From Natranaerobius thermophilus JW/NM-WN-LF (GTDB taxonomy: Bacteria; Bacillota; Natranaerobiia; Natranaerobiales; Natranaerobiaceae): a stretch of DNA of 64,000 bases. This document shows positions 43,173-52,119 of this stretch, one piece after another. Position 1 is the stretch's first letter. Each line of letters begins with the position of its first letter. The stretch covers positions 1,679,001-1,743,000 of the forward strand of contig NC_010718.1 of the NCBI RefSeq assembly GCF_000020005.1, written 5' to 3'. Made by a program: the position numbers and the translations under genes. The notes below the pieces were generated by a model. The model did no database searches. It was not told the origin of the DNA and saw only the letters and a list, made by a program, of their open reading frames with translations.

Positions 43173-43625
43173 TCAAGAATCAGTATTTTTTTTAACAAAA
43201 GAAAGTCTGTAATTTAATTCTTCATTAATTCTGCTAAAAAAACGTTCAATTCCTGGCTTATTAAAATCAATGGACTCAGGGTGATACAATTCAATCTTTC
43301 TATACTCTTCTCTCATGATAAATGGTACGATTTCTTCTGGTGAATCGGCATTAACAATCAATTCAACAGGTGCGTAGGCAACTTCCTCCCCTAGTTCTTC
43401 ATCAAATACTGAATAAGTTTCTTTTTGTTCAATATGTTCTATTTCAACCCCTTGCAATGGTACATTTTGCCAGTTTTCTACTTGGTTTTGTCTCTTTTCT
43501 TCAGCTACTTCAAAAGTGTCTCGACCTCCAAATATAAATCGACCAGGTTTTCTGAATCCAGGGAAATCAAATCTTACCCGACAGCGAATCCTTTCCATAG
43601 TATCATTACCTATTTTTAATTTCAA
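43173..43625 (-). CDS. Unrecognised conserved-looking protein, about 150 residues
   Basis: A soluble protein without a signal peptide or membrane segment. It begins KLKIGNDTMERIRCRVRFDF, contains PGRFIFGGRDTFEV, and a charged middle (VEIEHIEQKETYSVFDEE) and an aromatic, Arg-rich end. TTG at 43625 is preferred: AGGGGG lies 6 bases ahead. An ATG at 43643 overlaps nothing but has no ribosome site. It lies between aroH and rluB. I cannot name a family. Confidence 0.6.
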   Translation of the reverse strand: MKLKIGNDTMERIRCRVRFDFPGFRKPGRFIFGGRDTFEVAEEKRQNQVENWQNVPLQGVEIEHIEQKETYSVFDEELGEEVAYAPVELIVNADSPEEIVPFIMREEYRKIELYHPESIDFNKPGIERFFSRINEELNYRLSFVKKNTDS

Positions 43626-43727
43626 TGACATCCCCCTTTCCATACTAGTATAATTATTTTCATTATTACCAATAGAAAGACCATTAATACTAGCAGCTTG
43701 AGCGTATAGGATAGTTATATCTTTATA

Positions 43728-44444
43728 TTAATTATCAGTCAAACCAGCTAATTTTTTTATGTTATCTATTTCATCTTTTGTTAATTTTCTATAATTACCC
43801 TCAGATAAGTCTTTTAAAGTTAAAGTTCCTAAGCTGTCCCTTTTTAAATCCTTAACTTCTATTCCTAAACTAGCTAACATGCGTCTAATCTGTCTCTTTC
43901 TTCCTTCTGATAATATAATTTTTAATATATTATTTTTAGTATCTAGTATTTCCACATGATCTGCTTTACATAGTCCTTCTTCTAAATAAATCCCATTAAC
44001 TAGATTATCAAGTTTATCCTGTAAAGGAAGTTTGTCTACTTTAACCATATAAGTTTTGGGGATATTGTATTTAGGATGCATTAATCTATTTGCTAATTCT
44101 CCATCATTGGTAAGTAAAACTAATCCTCTTGAATCGTAATCTAACCTACCTACTGGGTAAACTCTTTCTTTCACCTGAATTAAATCCATGACAGTTTTTC
44201 TCCCTTGAGGGTCATCTTTACTGGTTATATAATCTTTGGGCTTGTTCAACATGATATAAACATTAGATTCCTCTTGAGTTATTGGTTCGCCATCAACTTT
44301 AACCGTATCCGTATCAGGGTTTATTTTAGTTCCTAAACGTGTAATAACTTGTCCATTAACTGTAACTCTTCCCTGCTGGATGAGTTCTTCTGACTTGCGT
44401 CTAGATGCTATTCCAGCCCTTGACATGAATTTTTGTAAGCGCAT
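43728..44444 (-). CDS. rluB: Pseudouridine synthase RluB family
   Basis: 238 residues. An N-terminal S4 RNA-binding domain (RLQKFMSRAGIASRRKSEEL) precedes the RsuA/RluB catalytic domain, with the catalytic Asp in GRLDYDSRGLVLLTNDG and the C-terminal EGRKRQIRRMLASLG. It converts a uridine of 23S rRNA. ATG at 44444 follows GGGAGG; a frame to 44489 adds only basic residues and no ribosome site. Confidence 0.93.
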   Translation of the reverse strand: MRLQKFMSRAGIASRRKSEELIQQGRVTVNGQVITRLGTKINPDTDTVKVDGEPITQEESNVYIMLNKPKDYITSKDDPQGRKTVMDLIQVKERVYPVGRLDYDSRGLVLLTNDGELANRLMHPKYNIPKTYMVKVDKLPLQDKLDNLVNGIYLEEGLCKADHVEILDTKNNILKIILSEGRKRQIRRMLASLGIEVKDLKRDSLGTLTLKDLSEGNYRKLTKDEIDNIKKLAGLTDN

Positions 44445-44495
44445 TAGTTTACCTCCCTTTTTAGTTGCTCTATTTCTATTATTAGCCAATATAAT

Positions 44496-45857
44496 TTAAT
44501 TAATTATACAAGCAAATAAAGTGCTAAAAATTAATCCTATCATAACAGGAATGAAATTTTTTCTAGCTAATTCCACAGGATCTACTCCCACTACTCCTGC
44601 CGTAGTAACTAAGCCAAAGGCCCAAGAAATCAATGTACCCCCACCTGTCCAAATAGCGCCCATCTGACCTATAGCCGCTAGAGATTCCAAATCTACATCC
44701 ACAATTCTTTCCATAGATTGAGCAAAATTCGCAGTTAAAGCGATTCCAGAAAATCCTGAACCATCTAAACCTGAAATAATTCCCAAAAACATATTACCAA
44801 AATACAGTGTAATAGATGTTAAAGGAATTATCTCTGAAAAATATTCAGCTATATCATACAATAGAATTGGTGCGTTTTCATCAATTATTTGTTGGCTTTG
44901 ATCTGATCCTATAAAGAAAAAACCCGTTATAGGAATTACTTTACCGAAAATTTTCATGGCAAATATAAATCCTTGATTTAAATAATCGGCTATTTGATCC
45001 CAAAAAGTACTTGATCCAGTCATAATGGTTATAGCAATAGTTACGATTAATGCAAAACCACCCAAAAGGGCAGTCGCTTCTTGACCCTTAATATTTTGGG
45101 TAATCATAATGTACAAAACACTCAGCAAAGCTATTAATACAAAGGCGGATATCAAAACTCTTTTCCAAGTTAAGTTTTGAGTAGAGTGCTCTGTATTCAA
45201 TTTAGTATTTGATTTAAATTTTCCAGTTATAAAATCTTGTCTATACATAATGAAAGCTACTAATGAAGCTAAAATTCCTGCTATGGTGGAATAAAGTACT
45301 GCTTCAGAGACTATTGAACCCGGAGCTAACCCAATAGCCCGTTCACTAAAACCTGGAGCACCCTGGATAATTGGGTCACTACTTAAAGCTATTCCATGGC
45401 CTGAAATATTGATAGCTACAGCTGCTCCCATAAGAGATAAACCGGTTTTTATAGCAGCTGGTACCAATATAGCGCCAATTAAAGCTGTAGCCGGAGTGGG
45501 CCAAAAAAATATCGAAGCCAAATACATAGAAATTATCAAAACGAGGTAAGAAGTACCAGGAGATATCATCATATATTGAAAAGGACGCACAATTAATTCA
45601 TCTATTCCTAGAGACCTGATAGCAGAAATCATGGCAGTCATCATAGCAATTAATAAAATCAAATCAAGTAATTTTGAACTAGCCGTTAAAAAAGCCCAAA
45701 AAATTGTTTGAATACCTTGAAGGACTGAAAGGTCGTGATAAACAAACCCCATGATAAAAGTTCCTATTATACATATGAGTGTTACATTTTTACGAAAACA
45801 CATAGCTAAAATAACTAAAGCTATTATCCCTAAATACATCAAGTGAAAGCCCGACAT
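44496..45857 (-). CDS. Large transporter of the ion-transporter (IT) superfamily
   Basis: 453 residues with about twelve membrane segments. Conserved-looking loops (MYLASIFFWPTPATALIGA; GDPxxG-like GSDQSQQII; SGLDGSGFSGIALTANF) and a tail with GTLISWAFGLVTTAGVVGV fit the arsB/DcuC/GntP type of carriers, which move organic anions or amino acids. The substrate cannot be told. ATG follows AAGGAG. It is 52 bases upstream of rluB and has a 170-base gap before it. Confidence 0.7.
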   Translation of the reverse strand: MSGFHLMYLGIIALVILAMCFRKNVTLICIIGTFIMGFVYHDLSVLQGIQTIFWAFLTASSKLLDLILLIAMMTAMISAIRSLGIDELIVRPFQYMMISPGTSYLVLIISMYLASIFFWPTPATALIGAILVPAAIKTGLSLMGAAVAINISGHGIALSSDPIIQGAPGFSERAIGLAPGSIVSEAVLYSTIAGILASLVAFIMYRQDFITGKFKSNTKLNTEHSTQNLTWKRVLISAFVLIALLSVLYIMITQNIKGQEATALLGGFALIVTIAITIMTGSSTFWDQIADYLNQGFIFAMKIFGKVIPITGFFFIGSDQSQQIIDENAPILLYDIAEYFSEIIPLTSITLYFGNMFLGIISGLDGSGFSGIALTANFAQSMERIVDVDLESLAAIGQMGAIWTGGGTLISWAFGLVTTAGVVGVDPVELARKNFIPVMIGLIFSTLFACIIN

Positions 45858-45966
45858 CTCTAGAACTCCTTATTTAAATGATGCTTATCCCCTTATACTC
45901 CCTACTAAAAAATATGTGAGATGCGGGTAAAGGATTCTTGAAAGTCTAAATTTAGCCATAAATAAT

Positions 45967-46008
45967 AAGGCCACCAAAGCCTTAAAAATAAGCTTTGATG
46001 GCCTTTGT
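45967..46008 (-). terminator. Terminator after the RidA-family gene
   Basis: AAGGCCACCAAAGC pairs with GCTTTGATGGCCTT, one mismatch, around an 11-base loop. Confidence 0.75.
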
Positions 46009-46027
46009 ATTAATTGTGAGTCATTCT

Positions 46028-46498
46028 TTATTCTTCGATTTCTACTATCATATCAACTTCAACTGGGCTATTTAACGGCAATTCACTAACACCCACGGCA
46101 GCTCTTGAATGTTCCCCTACTTCGCCAAAAACTTCACCTAAAAAGTCACTTGAGCCGTTTATTACCTGAGGCTGTTTATTAAATCCAGATTCGCTACTTA
46201 CATATCCGGTGACCTTAACTATTTTCTTGATTTTTGATAAATCTCCGATTTCACCTTTTACTACACTTAAACAATTAATGGTGCAAAGTTTAGCAGCTTC
46301 ATAAGCATCCTCTAAACTAACCTCTCCTCCAACTTTTCCTTCATACTGCAAGTTACCTTGTACTAAAGGTATTTGTCCGGACACAAACACCATATTTCCT
46401 GATTTGACTGATGGTACGTATGAAGCTACAGGCTTTGGTGGTTCTGGTAGTTCAATCCCCAGTTCTTGTAACTTTTTTTCTGGATTTGGTTTATTCAA
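46028..46498 (-). CDS. RidA/YjgF family enamine-imine deaminase
   Basis: 156 residues. RidA proteins hydrolyse reactive enamines made by PLP enzymes. Core segments: SVKSGNMVFVSGQIPL, CTINCLSVVKGEIG, FNKQPQVINGS, and HSRAAVGVSELPLNSPVEVDMI with the substrate Arg. TTG at 46498 is chosen because AAAGGAGG lies 9 bases ahead; a 171-residue frame extends upstream. It carries a 20-residue N-terminal extension (LQELGIELPEPPKPVAS). Located next to spmB but probably separate. Confidence 0.88.
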   Translation of the reverse strand: MNKPNPEKKLQELGIELPEPPKPVASYVPSVKSGNMVFVSGQIPLVQGNLQYEGKVGGEVSLEDAYEAAKLCTINCLSVVKGEIGDLSKIKKIVKVTGYVSSESGFNKQPQVINGSSDFLGEVFGEVGEHSRAAVGVSELPLNSPVEVDMIVEIEE

Positions 46499-46568
46499 TA
46501 TGTAGACCTCCTTTATTATTTTTTGCATAGTTAATTTTATCAATTTGGTTGGATTTTCTCAAATATAT

Positions 46569-47102
46569 TTAAGTAAAAACTGCAAGGCAAATAAACACTG
46601 AAACTATAAAACCTACAAAATCCCCCACTAGGCCTACTCCCATGGCATGTCTAGTTTTTTTAATTCCAACGGCTCCGAAATATACAGTTAATACAAAAAG
46701 AGTTGTATCAGTACTTCCTTGCATTGTGGAAGCGATTCGTCCTACTAGAGAATCTGGTCCATGACTGTGAATTAATTCTGTAGTCATTGCGAAAGTACTA
46801 GATCCAGAAATCGGTCTCATTAATGCCAAGGGGACAACTTCTGTAGGAATATTAAATGTATCCATAACAGGCTCTATGATTTCTAAGATAAAATCCATAC
46901 CACCACTGGCTCTAAAAATACCGAGAGCACTTAACATAGCCACTAAAGAAGGGATTAATTTAACTGATGTCTCAAAACCTTCTTTAGCACCTTCTATAAA
47001 AACATCGAAGACATTTATCTTCTTAAAATAACCATACAGAAGGGTGATGGTTATCATTGCAGGAACTGCCCATTTTGAAATAAAGTTAACAACTTCAAAC
47101 AC
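46569..47102 (-). CDS. spmB: Spore maturation protein B
   Basis: 177 residues, integral membrane. With SpmA it promotes spore core dehydration and cortex maturation. The nucleoside-transporter-like Gate domain shows MLSALGIFRASGGMD and SGSSTFAMTTELI. It is 15 bases downstream of spmA, in the operon dacB-spmA-spmB, the same order as in Bacillus. Confidence 0.92.
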   Translation of the reverse strand: MFEVVNFISKWAVPAMITITLLYGYFKKINVFDVFIEGAKEGFETSVKLIPSLVAMLSALGIFRASGGMDFILEIIEPVMDTFNIPTEVVPLALMRPISGSSTFAMTTELIHSHGPDSLVGRIASTMQGSTDTTLFVLTVYFGAVGIKKTRHAMGVGLVGDFVGFIVSVFICLAVFT

Positions 47103-47117
47103 GGATTAGCCTCCTAT

Positions 47118-47693
47118 TCAGCTAAACTTTTGGGCAATTTTATCCGTAACAATAGCTGCTAAGGATGAACAAAAAGTAGCTATTACAGTAGTACCAACAA
47201 TCTCAGCTGGTTCTTTTGAATCCGCTGCACTTCGGATCCCAATTACTGCTGTTGGAATTAAGGTTAAACTTGATGTATTTACAGCCAAAAATGTACACAT
47301 TGCATTAGTAGCTTCTTCTTTTTTCTCATTTAACTCTTGTAATTGTTCCATAGCTTTGATTCCAAAGGGGGTTGCTGCATTCCCCATACCCAGTAAATTT
47401 GCGCTCATATTCATTAAAATTAAGTTCATGGCAGGATGATCTCTTGGTACACTAGGAAATAATAATCTCGCTAAAGGGGTTAGGGCTTTATTGATTAAAT
47501 TTATCAAGCCTGATCTTTCAATTATTTTCATAATTCCTAACCAAAAAGTCATAATACTAATAAGTCCGATGGCCAAGCTCACTGCTTGATCTGCAGAATC
47601 AAAAAGAGCTTGAGTAACTTCTTCTACATTGTCATTAATAAAAGCAAAAATAAAACCACCTATTATAAAGGTGAGCCATATAATATTTATCAA
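47118..47693 (-). CDS. spmA: Spore maturation protein A
   Basis: 191 residues with four to five membrane segments. Family parts: SIMTFWLGIMKIIERSGL, GNAATPFGIKAMEQLQ, and NTSSLTLIPTAVIGIR. The TTG start at 47693 follows GGGGTGAG. It starts 15 bases after dacB and is followed closely by spmB. Confidence 0.92.
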   Translation of the reverse strand: MINIIWLTFIIGGFIFAFINDNVEEVTQALFDSADQAVSLAIGLISIMTFWLGIMKIIERSGLINLINKALTPLARLLFPSVPRDHPAMNLILMNMSANLLGMGNAATPFGIKAMEQLQELNEKKEEATNAMCTFLAVNTSSLTLIPTAVIGIRSAADSKEPAEIVGTTVIATFCSSLAAIVTDKIAQKFS

Positions 47694-47708
47694 ATCTACT
47701 CACCCCAT

Positions 47709-48872
47709 TTATGGCAGAAATCTTCTGTAAAAGGGTTCATCAACTTCTTTTGAAGTTAAAAGTTCAGTTTCAGCTAAAGTGCATTTGCCAGATAATATTT
47801 GCAACGTACCTATCTCTTCTCCTTTCTCCAAAGGAGCTTGTAATTTTTTGGGAATTTTTATATGATAGTTTAAATCTCGATACTCCTGTGATTCTAAAGG
47901 TAAAACAATTTCACTACCAGCTACCACAGGAACAGTTGAATATTTCCCTTTTTCCACCGGAACTTCCCGCACTAATTGTCCTTTTTGAATTACCTGTTTC
48001 TCATTAAATTGATATATTCCGTACTCAAGTAAGTTTTCTGCATCTTGATACATTTTTGGAGCCTTTAAAACTGTTCCCACTACCTGCCTTTCATCTTTTG
48101 TTCCTGAAAAAATGAGACATCTTCCAGCAGCTTCTGTCCATCCAGTTTTAACACCGTCGGCTTCACTCAACTCATCCAACAGTTTATTATCATTGTTTAA
48201 GTATCTCCAGTCAGCATCTCCTTTTTCCCAAGGAATAAGTTTTTCCTTGGTACTTACAATTTCAGCAAACTTACTTTTCTTTAGAGCTTCTTTAGCAATA
48301 ATAGTCATATCATAAGCCGTGGAATAATGATTGTCGGAAGGTAAACCATGAGGATTTTGAAAGTTTGTATTTTTCGCTCCCAGGGATTCAGCTCTGTCCG
48401 TCATATTTCGTGCGAAACTTTCTATATCACCATCAATGTGTTCCGCAATGGCATGTGCCGCATCATTGCCCGATTCTAGCATTAATCCATACAACATAGC
48501 TTCTAGAGTTAACTGTTCATCTTCCTGTAAGTAAATTGAAGACCCTTCCACCTCTGAAGCAGCTTCACTGGCTGTCACTACTTCGTTTAAATTACCACGT
48601 TCTAAAGATAATAAAGCTGTCATTACCTTTGTAGTACTCGCCATAGGTAATTGTTTATGACTATTTTGTTCGTATAGAACTCTACCAGTTTTGACATCAA
48701 CTAAACATGCGCTAGTGGCTGTAATTTCTTCTTCTAGTTCTTCTATTTCTTTTAGCTCATATAAATCTTCTTCGGGTAGAGCATTAGTCAAATTGGAATT
48801 AGCCAATACCAGTAATCCAATAATTAAACCAGCTATTAATTTAACTAGTACTGGTTCATGCTTCACAGGCAT
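47709..48872 (-). CDS. dacB: Sporulation D-alanyl-D-alanine carboxypeptidase (DacB type)
   Basis: 387 residues. A signal peptide (about 1-30) precedes a serine-type DD-peptidase domain: S-x-x-K in ASTTKVMTAL, S-x-N in ESGND, and KTG in DGVKTGWTEAAG; a C-terminal beta domain follows. It trims cortex peptidoglycan to set crosslinking. Its position before spmA-spmB identifies it as the sporulation DacB rather than vegetative DacA. AAGGAG precedes the ATG. Confidence 0.93.
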   Translation of the reverse strand: MPVKHEPVLVKLIAGLIIGLLVLANSNLTNALPEEDLYELKEIEELEEEITATSACLVDVKTGRVLYEQNSHKQLPMASTTKVMTALLSLERGNLNEVVTASEAASEVEGSSIYLQEDEQLTLEAMLYGLMLESGNDAAHAIAEHIDGDIESFARNMTDRAESLGAKNTNFQNPHGLPSDNHYSTAYDMTIIAKEALKKSKFAEIVSTKEKLIPWEKGDADWRYLNNDNKLLDELSEADGVKTGWTEAAGRCLIFSGTKDERQVVGTVLKAPKMYQDAENLLEYGIYQFNEKQVIQKGQLVREVPVEKGKYSTVPVVAGSEIVLPLESQEYRDLNYHIKIPKKLQAPLEKGEEIGTLQILSGKCTLAETELLTSKEVDEPFYRRFLP

Positions 48873-48941
48873 GAACTCAACTCCTTATTTTTTAAGCTAT
48901 ATTTCTGATTTTAAATATATTAACTATTATAAAAAAATATG

Positions 48942-48965
48942 CCCTCGAGTCATTGAACTCGAGGG
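48942..48965 (-). terminator. Terminator at the 3' end of ytfJ
   Basis: CCCTCGAGT (48942-48950) pairs perfectly with ACTCGAGGG (48957-48965). The ytfJ stop codon lies inside the loop side; a left A run forms the T tail. Confidence 0.85.
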
Positions 48966-49414
48966 TCATTAGGAGAATCCGGATTGGTATTTGTACCTTC
49001 CTGTGAATTTTGGTCTTCATCACTCTGAGAGGTCATTGATTTTATAGAATCAAATAAATTCGGTGCCACATCTATAAGTCTATCCCATAGAGGATAGTCA
49101 TCTACAGTAAGAAGTCTTACCTGATCATCTCCTACTACTAAGAAAGCCACGGGTTGAACAGAAACTCCTGCTCCACTGCCACCTCCAAATGGTAATGAAT
49201 CGCTATTATCTTGTGGTTTTTGTTCATTCTGTGTTTCAAACTCGCTTCCTCCTGCAGCAAATCCAAAACTAACTCTTGATATTGGAATAATCACTTTTCC
49301 ATCAGGTGTTTCTACTGCATCTCCTACAATTGTATTAACTTCAACCATACCTTTAATACTTTCCATAGCCGTTTTCATCAAGCTTTGTATGGGGTGCTCT
49401 TGGTGATCTTCCAT
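48950..49414 (-). CDS. ytfJ: Sporulation protein YtfJ/GerW
   Basis: 154 residues. Family features: HPIQSLMKTAMESIKGMVEV near the start, TPDGKVIIPISRVSFGFAAGGSEF, GGGSGAGVSVQPVAFLVV and a C-terminal extension rich in Asn/Ser/Asp. It is needed for efficient germination of spores in Bacillus. ATG at 49414 follows AAAGGAGG, within the end of the DUF2953 gene (37-base overlap). Made in the forespore in relatives. Confidence 0.93.
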   Translation of the reverse strand: MEDHQEHPIQSLMKTAMESIKGMVEVNTIVGDAVETPDGKVIIPISRVSFGFAAGGSEFETQNEQKPQDNSDSLPFGGGSGAGVSVQPVAFLVVGDDQVRLLTVDDYPLWDRLIDVAPNLFDSIKSMTSQSDEDQNSQEGTNTNPDSPNDPRVQ

Positions 49415-50034
49415 TGATAAATCCTCCTTTTGATTTCGTATACAAGATTACTGATTCCAATCATTACAAAATGAATTCCCCTCATGCTAAAAACAAACTC
49501 TGTCTCCATTTCAAAACAGCTAAAATCGTAGTTGGGATTCAACTGATAAAATTTGTCATAATCACGGCTTTTATGCATTTTTTTTAACAGGAATTCTAAA
49601 TTGCCTAAAAAAATCCAAGCCAAACCTCCTACAATTCCAGTTTGAAATGCATTTTGTAGACCAAAATTAACTTTCACACTTAGCTTGTGTAATCTAGCGT
49701 ATTTTAAAAATATATTAGAAAATATCTTTGCTTTAGCAATTTTGTGCGTAAATTGATTCATTTGTTGCATTGGTGAGGGCTGTTGAAACTTTAGCTTTGT
49801 GCCTGATTCTATTCTTTGTTTTTCACTTGAGAGTTTAACTTCTGTTGAAACTTGTTTTCCTTTTTTTCGAAAGTAAGGTATCCTGAAATTAAAGCCAAGG
49901 GAATTTCGAAATAAACCAATCCGTGCGTATAAATCCTCTCTCGTTGAGTTTTTGACAAAAACTATACTCACGAAAATTGGGCAGATTAAACAAGTCAAGT
50001 ACAGTGCCGGGATAATTAACAATAAATATTTCAT
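49378..50034 (-). CDS. DUF2953 membrane protein
   Basis: 218 residues. An N-terminal membrane anchor (LLLIIPALYLTCLICPIF) and the core GLQNAFQTGIVGGLAWI, plus FVMIGISNLVYEIKR at the end, fit DUF2953. It is regularly found beside ytfJ in Firmicutes. Function unknown. It overlaps ytfJ, so the pair is coupled. Confidence 0.8.
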   Translation of the reverse strand: MKYLLLIIPALYLTCLICPIFVSIVFVKNSTREDLYARIGLFRNSLGFNFRIPYFRKKGKQVSTEVKLSSEKQRIESGTKLKFQQPSPMQQMNQFTHKIAKAKIFSNIFLKYARLHKLSVKVNFGLQNAFQTGIVGGLAWIFLGNLEFLLKKMHKSRDYDKFYQLNPNYDFSCFEMETEFVFSMRGIHFVMIGISNLVYEIKRRIYQWKITKSTPYKA

Positions 50035-50106
50035 TTAATTCTCACCTACAAAGACAGGGATTATCTTCCTATTTATTATAATAACCAAATTATAGGAAAA
50101 TATAAA

Positions 50107-50143
50107 AAACTCTTCCAAATCATATTATGATTGGAAGAGTTTA
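50107..50143 (-). terminator. Terminator at the 3' end of scpB
   Basis: AAACTCTTCCAAATCA pairs with TGATTGGAAGAGTTT with one bulged A. The scpB stop codon is at its right edge; the left A run is the T tail. Confidence 0.8.
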
Positions 50144-50692
50144 ATTGTTTTCGGTATATTGATTGTCAAATAAAGTTTGTGAAAAATCTTCCGGTCTAGG
50201 AAGTTCTTCAATAGAGTTCAATCCGAAATGTAATAAAAATTTATCAGTAGTTCCAAAAAGTATAGGTTTACCTGGGACATCCTTTCTTCCTACAGATCTA
50301 ATCAGTTCTCTTTCCATTAACGAGTATAAGACCCGATCAACTCTTACTCCTCTAATTTCTTCGATCTCAACTCTAGTTATTGGTTGTCGATAAGCAATTA
50401 TTGCTAAGGTTTCTAGTGCAGCCTGACTCAATCCCCTTTGAGATTCGTTACCCATCATTTTTTTAATATACGGGTTTAATTCCGGTTTTGTTGTTAATTG
50501 ATACCCACCAGCCACCTGTGTAATTTGCAGTCCAGATTTTGATTCATTTAGATCTGATTGTAAATCTTTAATTACTTCTCTGATCATAGCTTGATCTTTC
50601 TCAATAATTCTAGCAAGTTCTTGTAGTGAAACTGCTTCACCTTTTGCAAATAATATTCCTTGAATAATCCCTTTAAGTTCTTCGCCTTTCAA
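50141..50692 (-). CDS. scpB: Segregation and condensation protein B
   Basis: 183 residues. A winged-helix partner of SMC-ScpA in chromosome condensation. Typical: IIQGILFAKGEAVSL, TQVAGGYQLTTKP, SQAALETLAIIAYRQPITR and GRKDVPGKPILFGTT. TTG at 50692 follows GGAGGGAGAG; a frame to 50737 adds an aromatic stretch without a ribosome site. It directly follows scpA. Confidence 0.95.
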   Translation of the reverse strand: MKGEELKGIIQGILFAKGEAVSLQELARIIEKDQAMIREVIKDLQSDLNESKSGLQITQVAGGYQLTTKPELNPYIKKMMGNESQRGLSQAALETLAIIAYRQPITRVEIEEIRGVRVDRVLYSLMERELIRSVGRKDVPGKPILFGTTDKFLLHFGLNSIEELPRPEDFSQTLFDNQYTENN

Positions 50693-50718
50693 TACACTCT
50701 CCCTCCACCAAAATAAAT

Positions 50719-51441
50719 TTAAGACAATTCGATCCACAATGGACTTTTTATTCCCTGTTGTGAAACTGAAAGTTTACCTTCTTTTACAAGATCTAATAAA
50801 GCTATGAAAGTTGCGATAATTTCTAAACGAGTTGGGAATTGTTCAAACAATTCTTGAAAATGCATAGTCTGCTTTTCTCTATTTTTCAATAGTTTCATTA
50901 ACACATCCTTCTGTTCTGATATCGATACTTCATTAGTGTCTATAGTCTCAACCTTATTATCTAAAGCCTGTTTTTTTAGTACATTCTGAAATGCTTTTAG
51001 TAAATCATGCATACCGACATTCCCAATGGGAATTTCCTCTTGTTCCTGAAAAGGAATTTTAGGTTGTTCTCTCCAGTATACCTGAAATCTTTCTTGTTCT
51101 TTTTCTTTAAGATGATAAGCTATTTCTTTGAAATAGCGATATTCCATAATCTTAGTCAACAGCTCTTCCTTGGGGTCTGTTTCTTCTTCATCTTCAGTTT
51201 CTTTATTAGTCTGTTTAGGAAGAAGCTCTCTTGATTTCAATTCCATTAATCTAGCAGCCATAACCAGAAATTCACTGGCAATTTCCAAGTTGAATCTTTC
51301 CCATTCTTCTAAATAAGATAAGTATTGGTCAGTTATCTCTGATATGGATATATCATATATGTCTACTTCCGCTTTTTTAACCAGGTGATATAAAAGATCC
51401 AAAGGACCTTCAAAATTAGGTAAAGAAACCTGGTATTTCAA
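50719..51441 (-). CDS. scpA: Segregation and condensation protein A
   Basis: 240 residues. The kleisin subunit that bridges the SMC heads. N-terminal FEGPLDLLYHLVKKAEVDIYD and C-terminal winged helix (ATFIALLDLVKEGKLSVSQ) are typical. The start is ambiguous: three GTG codons (from 51453) precede the TTG at 51441, which has the best spacing to the GGTGGTG site. The scpB gene follows. Confidence 0.95.
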   Translation of the reverse strand: MKYQVSLPNFEGPLDLLYHLVKKAEVDIYDISISEITDQYLSYLEEWERFNLEIASEFLVMAARLMELKSRELLPKQTNKETEDEEETDPKEELLTKIMEYRYFKEIAYHLKEKEQERFQVYWREQPKIPFQEQEEIPIGNVGMHDLLKAFQNVLKKQALDNKVETIDTNEVSISEQKDVLMKLLKNREKQTMHFQELFEQFPTRLEIIATFIALLDLVKEGKLSVSQQGIKSPLWIELS

Positions 51442-51456
51442 AGTCACCACCACCTG

Positions 51457-52119
51457 TTATATCAACTGAAAAGGTAAATACAAGATAGATAATATAATTA
51501 TGGTTAGAGGCCACAAAATTGCTCTAATGGCCCCGGAAACAATTAGTAGTATTAAGATTATAAAACCATACTGGTCTAAATAATTAAAGTACTCTTCAAA
51601 TCTTCTTGGTACTATTGCTCGCAAGATTCTCGACCCATCCAATGGAGGAACCGGGAGCAAATTAAAAATCGCCAAAAAAATATTAAACAAGACAATATAA
51701 TATAAGACAGGATGATTGTAATTCGGATTCAAAGCAACACCGGGACCAATACCACCAAGTCCCTGTGTAAATCTCAAATAAAAGTCAGATACGCCCAAAA
51801 ATATAAAAGCCATAATAAGATTGCTAACAGGTCCTGCCAGTGAAACAAGTAACATCCCATGTCGCATATCAACATCTCTTCTAAAATTTACTGGATTTAC
51901 AGGAACAGGTTTAGCCCATCCAAACCCAGCAATGGCAACCATTAGAAAACCTATGGGATCCAAGTGATCTAATGGATTTAAAGTTAACCGCCCTTGGGCT
52001 TTAGCGGTCTCATCACCTAAATAATAGGCTATTCTACCATGAGAGTATTCATGAACAGTTAAAGCAATTAAAAGTGCCGGAATTATATGCAAAATGTCTC
52101 CTATAAATATATTATCCAT
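51457..52119 (-). CDS. Site-2 protease family zinc metallopeptidase (M50)
   Basis: 220 residues, integral membrane. The zinc motif is TVHEYSHGRIAYYLGD (about 22-37) and the distal ligand motif PPLDGSRIL. This short YwhC-like form has no PDZ domain and may cleave membrane proteins. ATG at 52119 follows AAGGAGAAG and overlaps the end of the upstream fusion gene by 8 bases. The gap to scpA is 15 bases, so all are one operon. Confidence 0.9.
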   Translation of the reverse strand: MDNIFIGDILHIIPALLIALTVHEYSHGRIAYYLGDETAKAQGRLTLNPLDHLDPIGFLMVAIAGFGWAKPVPVNPVNFRRDVDMRHGMLLVSLAGPVSNLIMAFIFLGVSDFYLRFTQGLGGIGPGVALNPNYNHPVLYYIVLFNIFLAIFNLLPVPPLDGSRILRAIVPRRFEEYFNYLDQYGFIILILLIVSGAIRAILWPLTIIILSILYLPFQLI

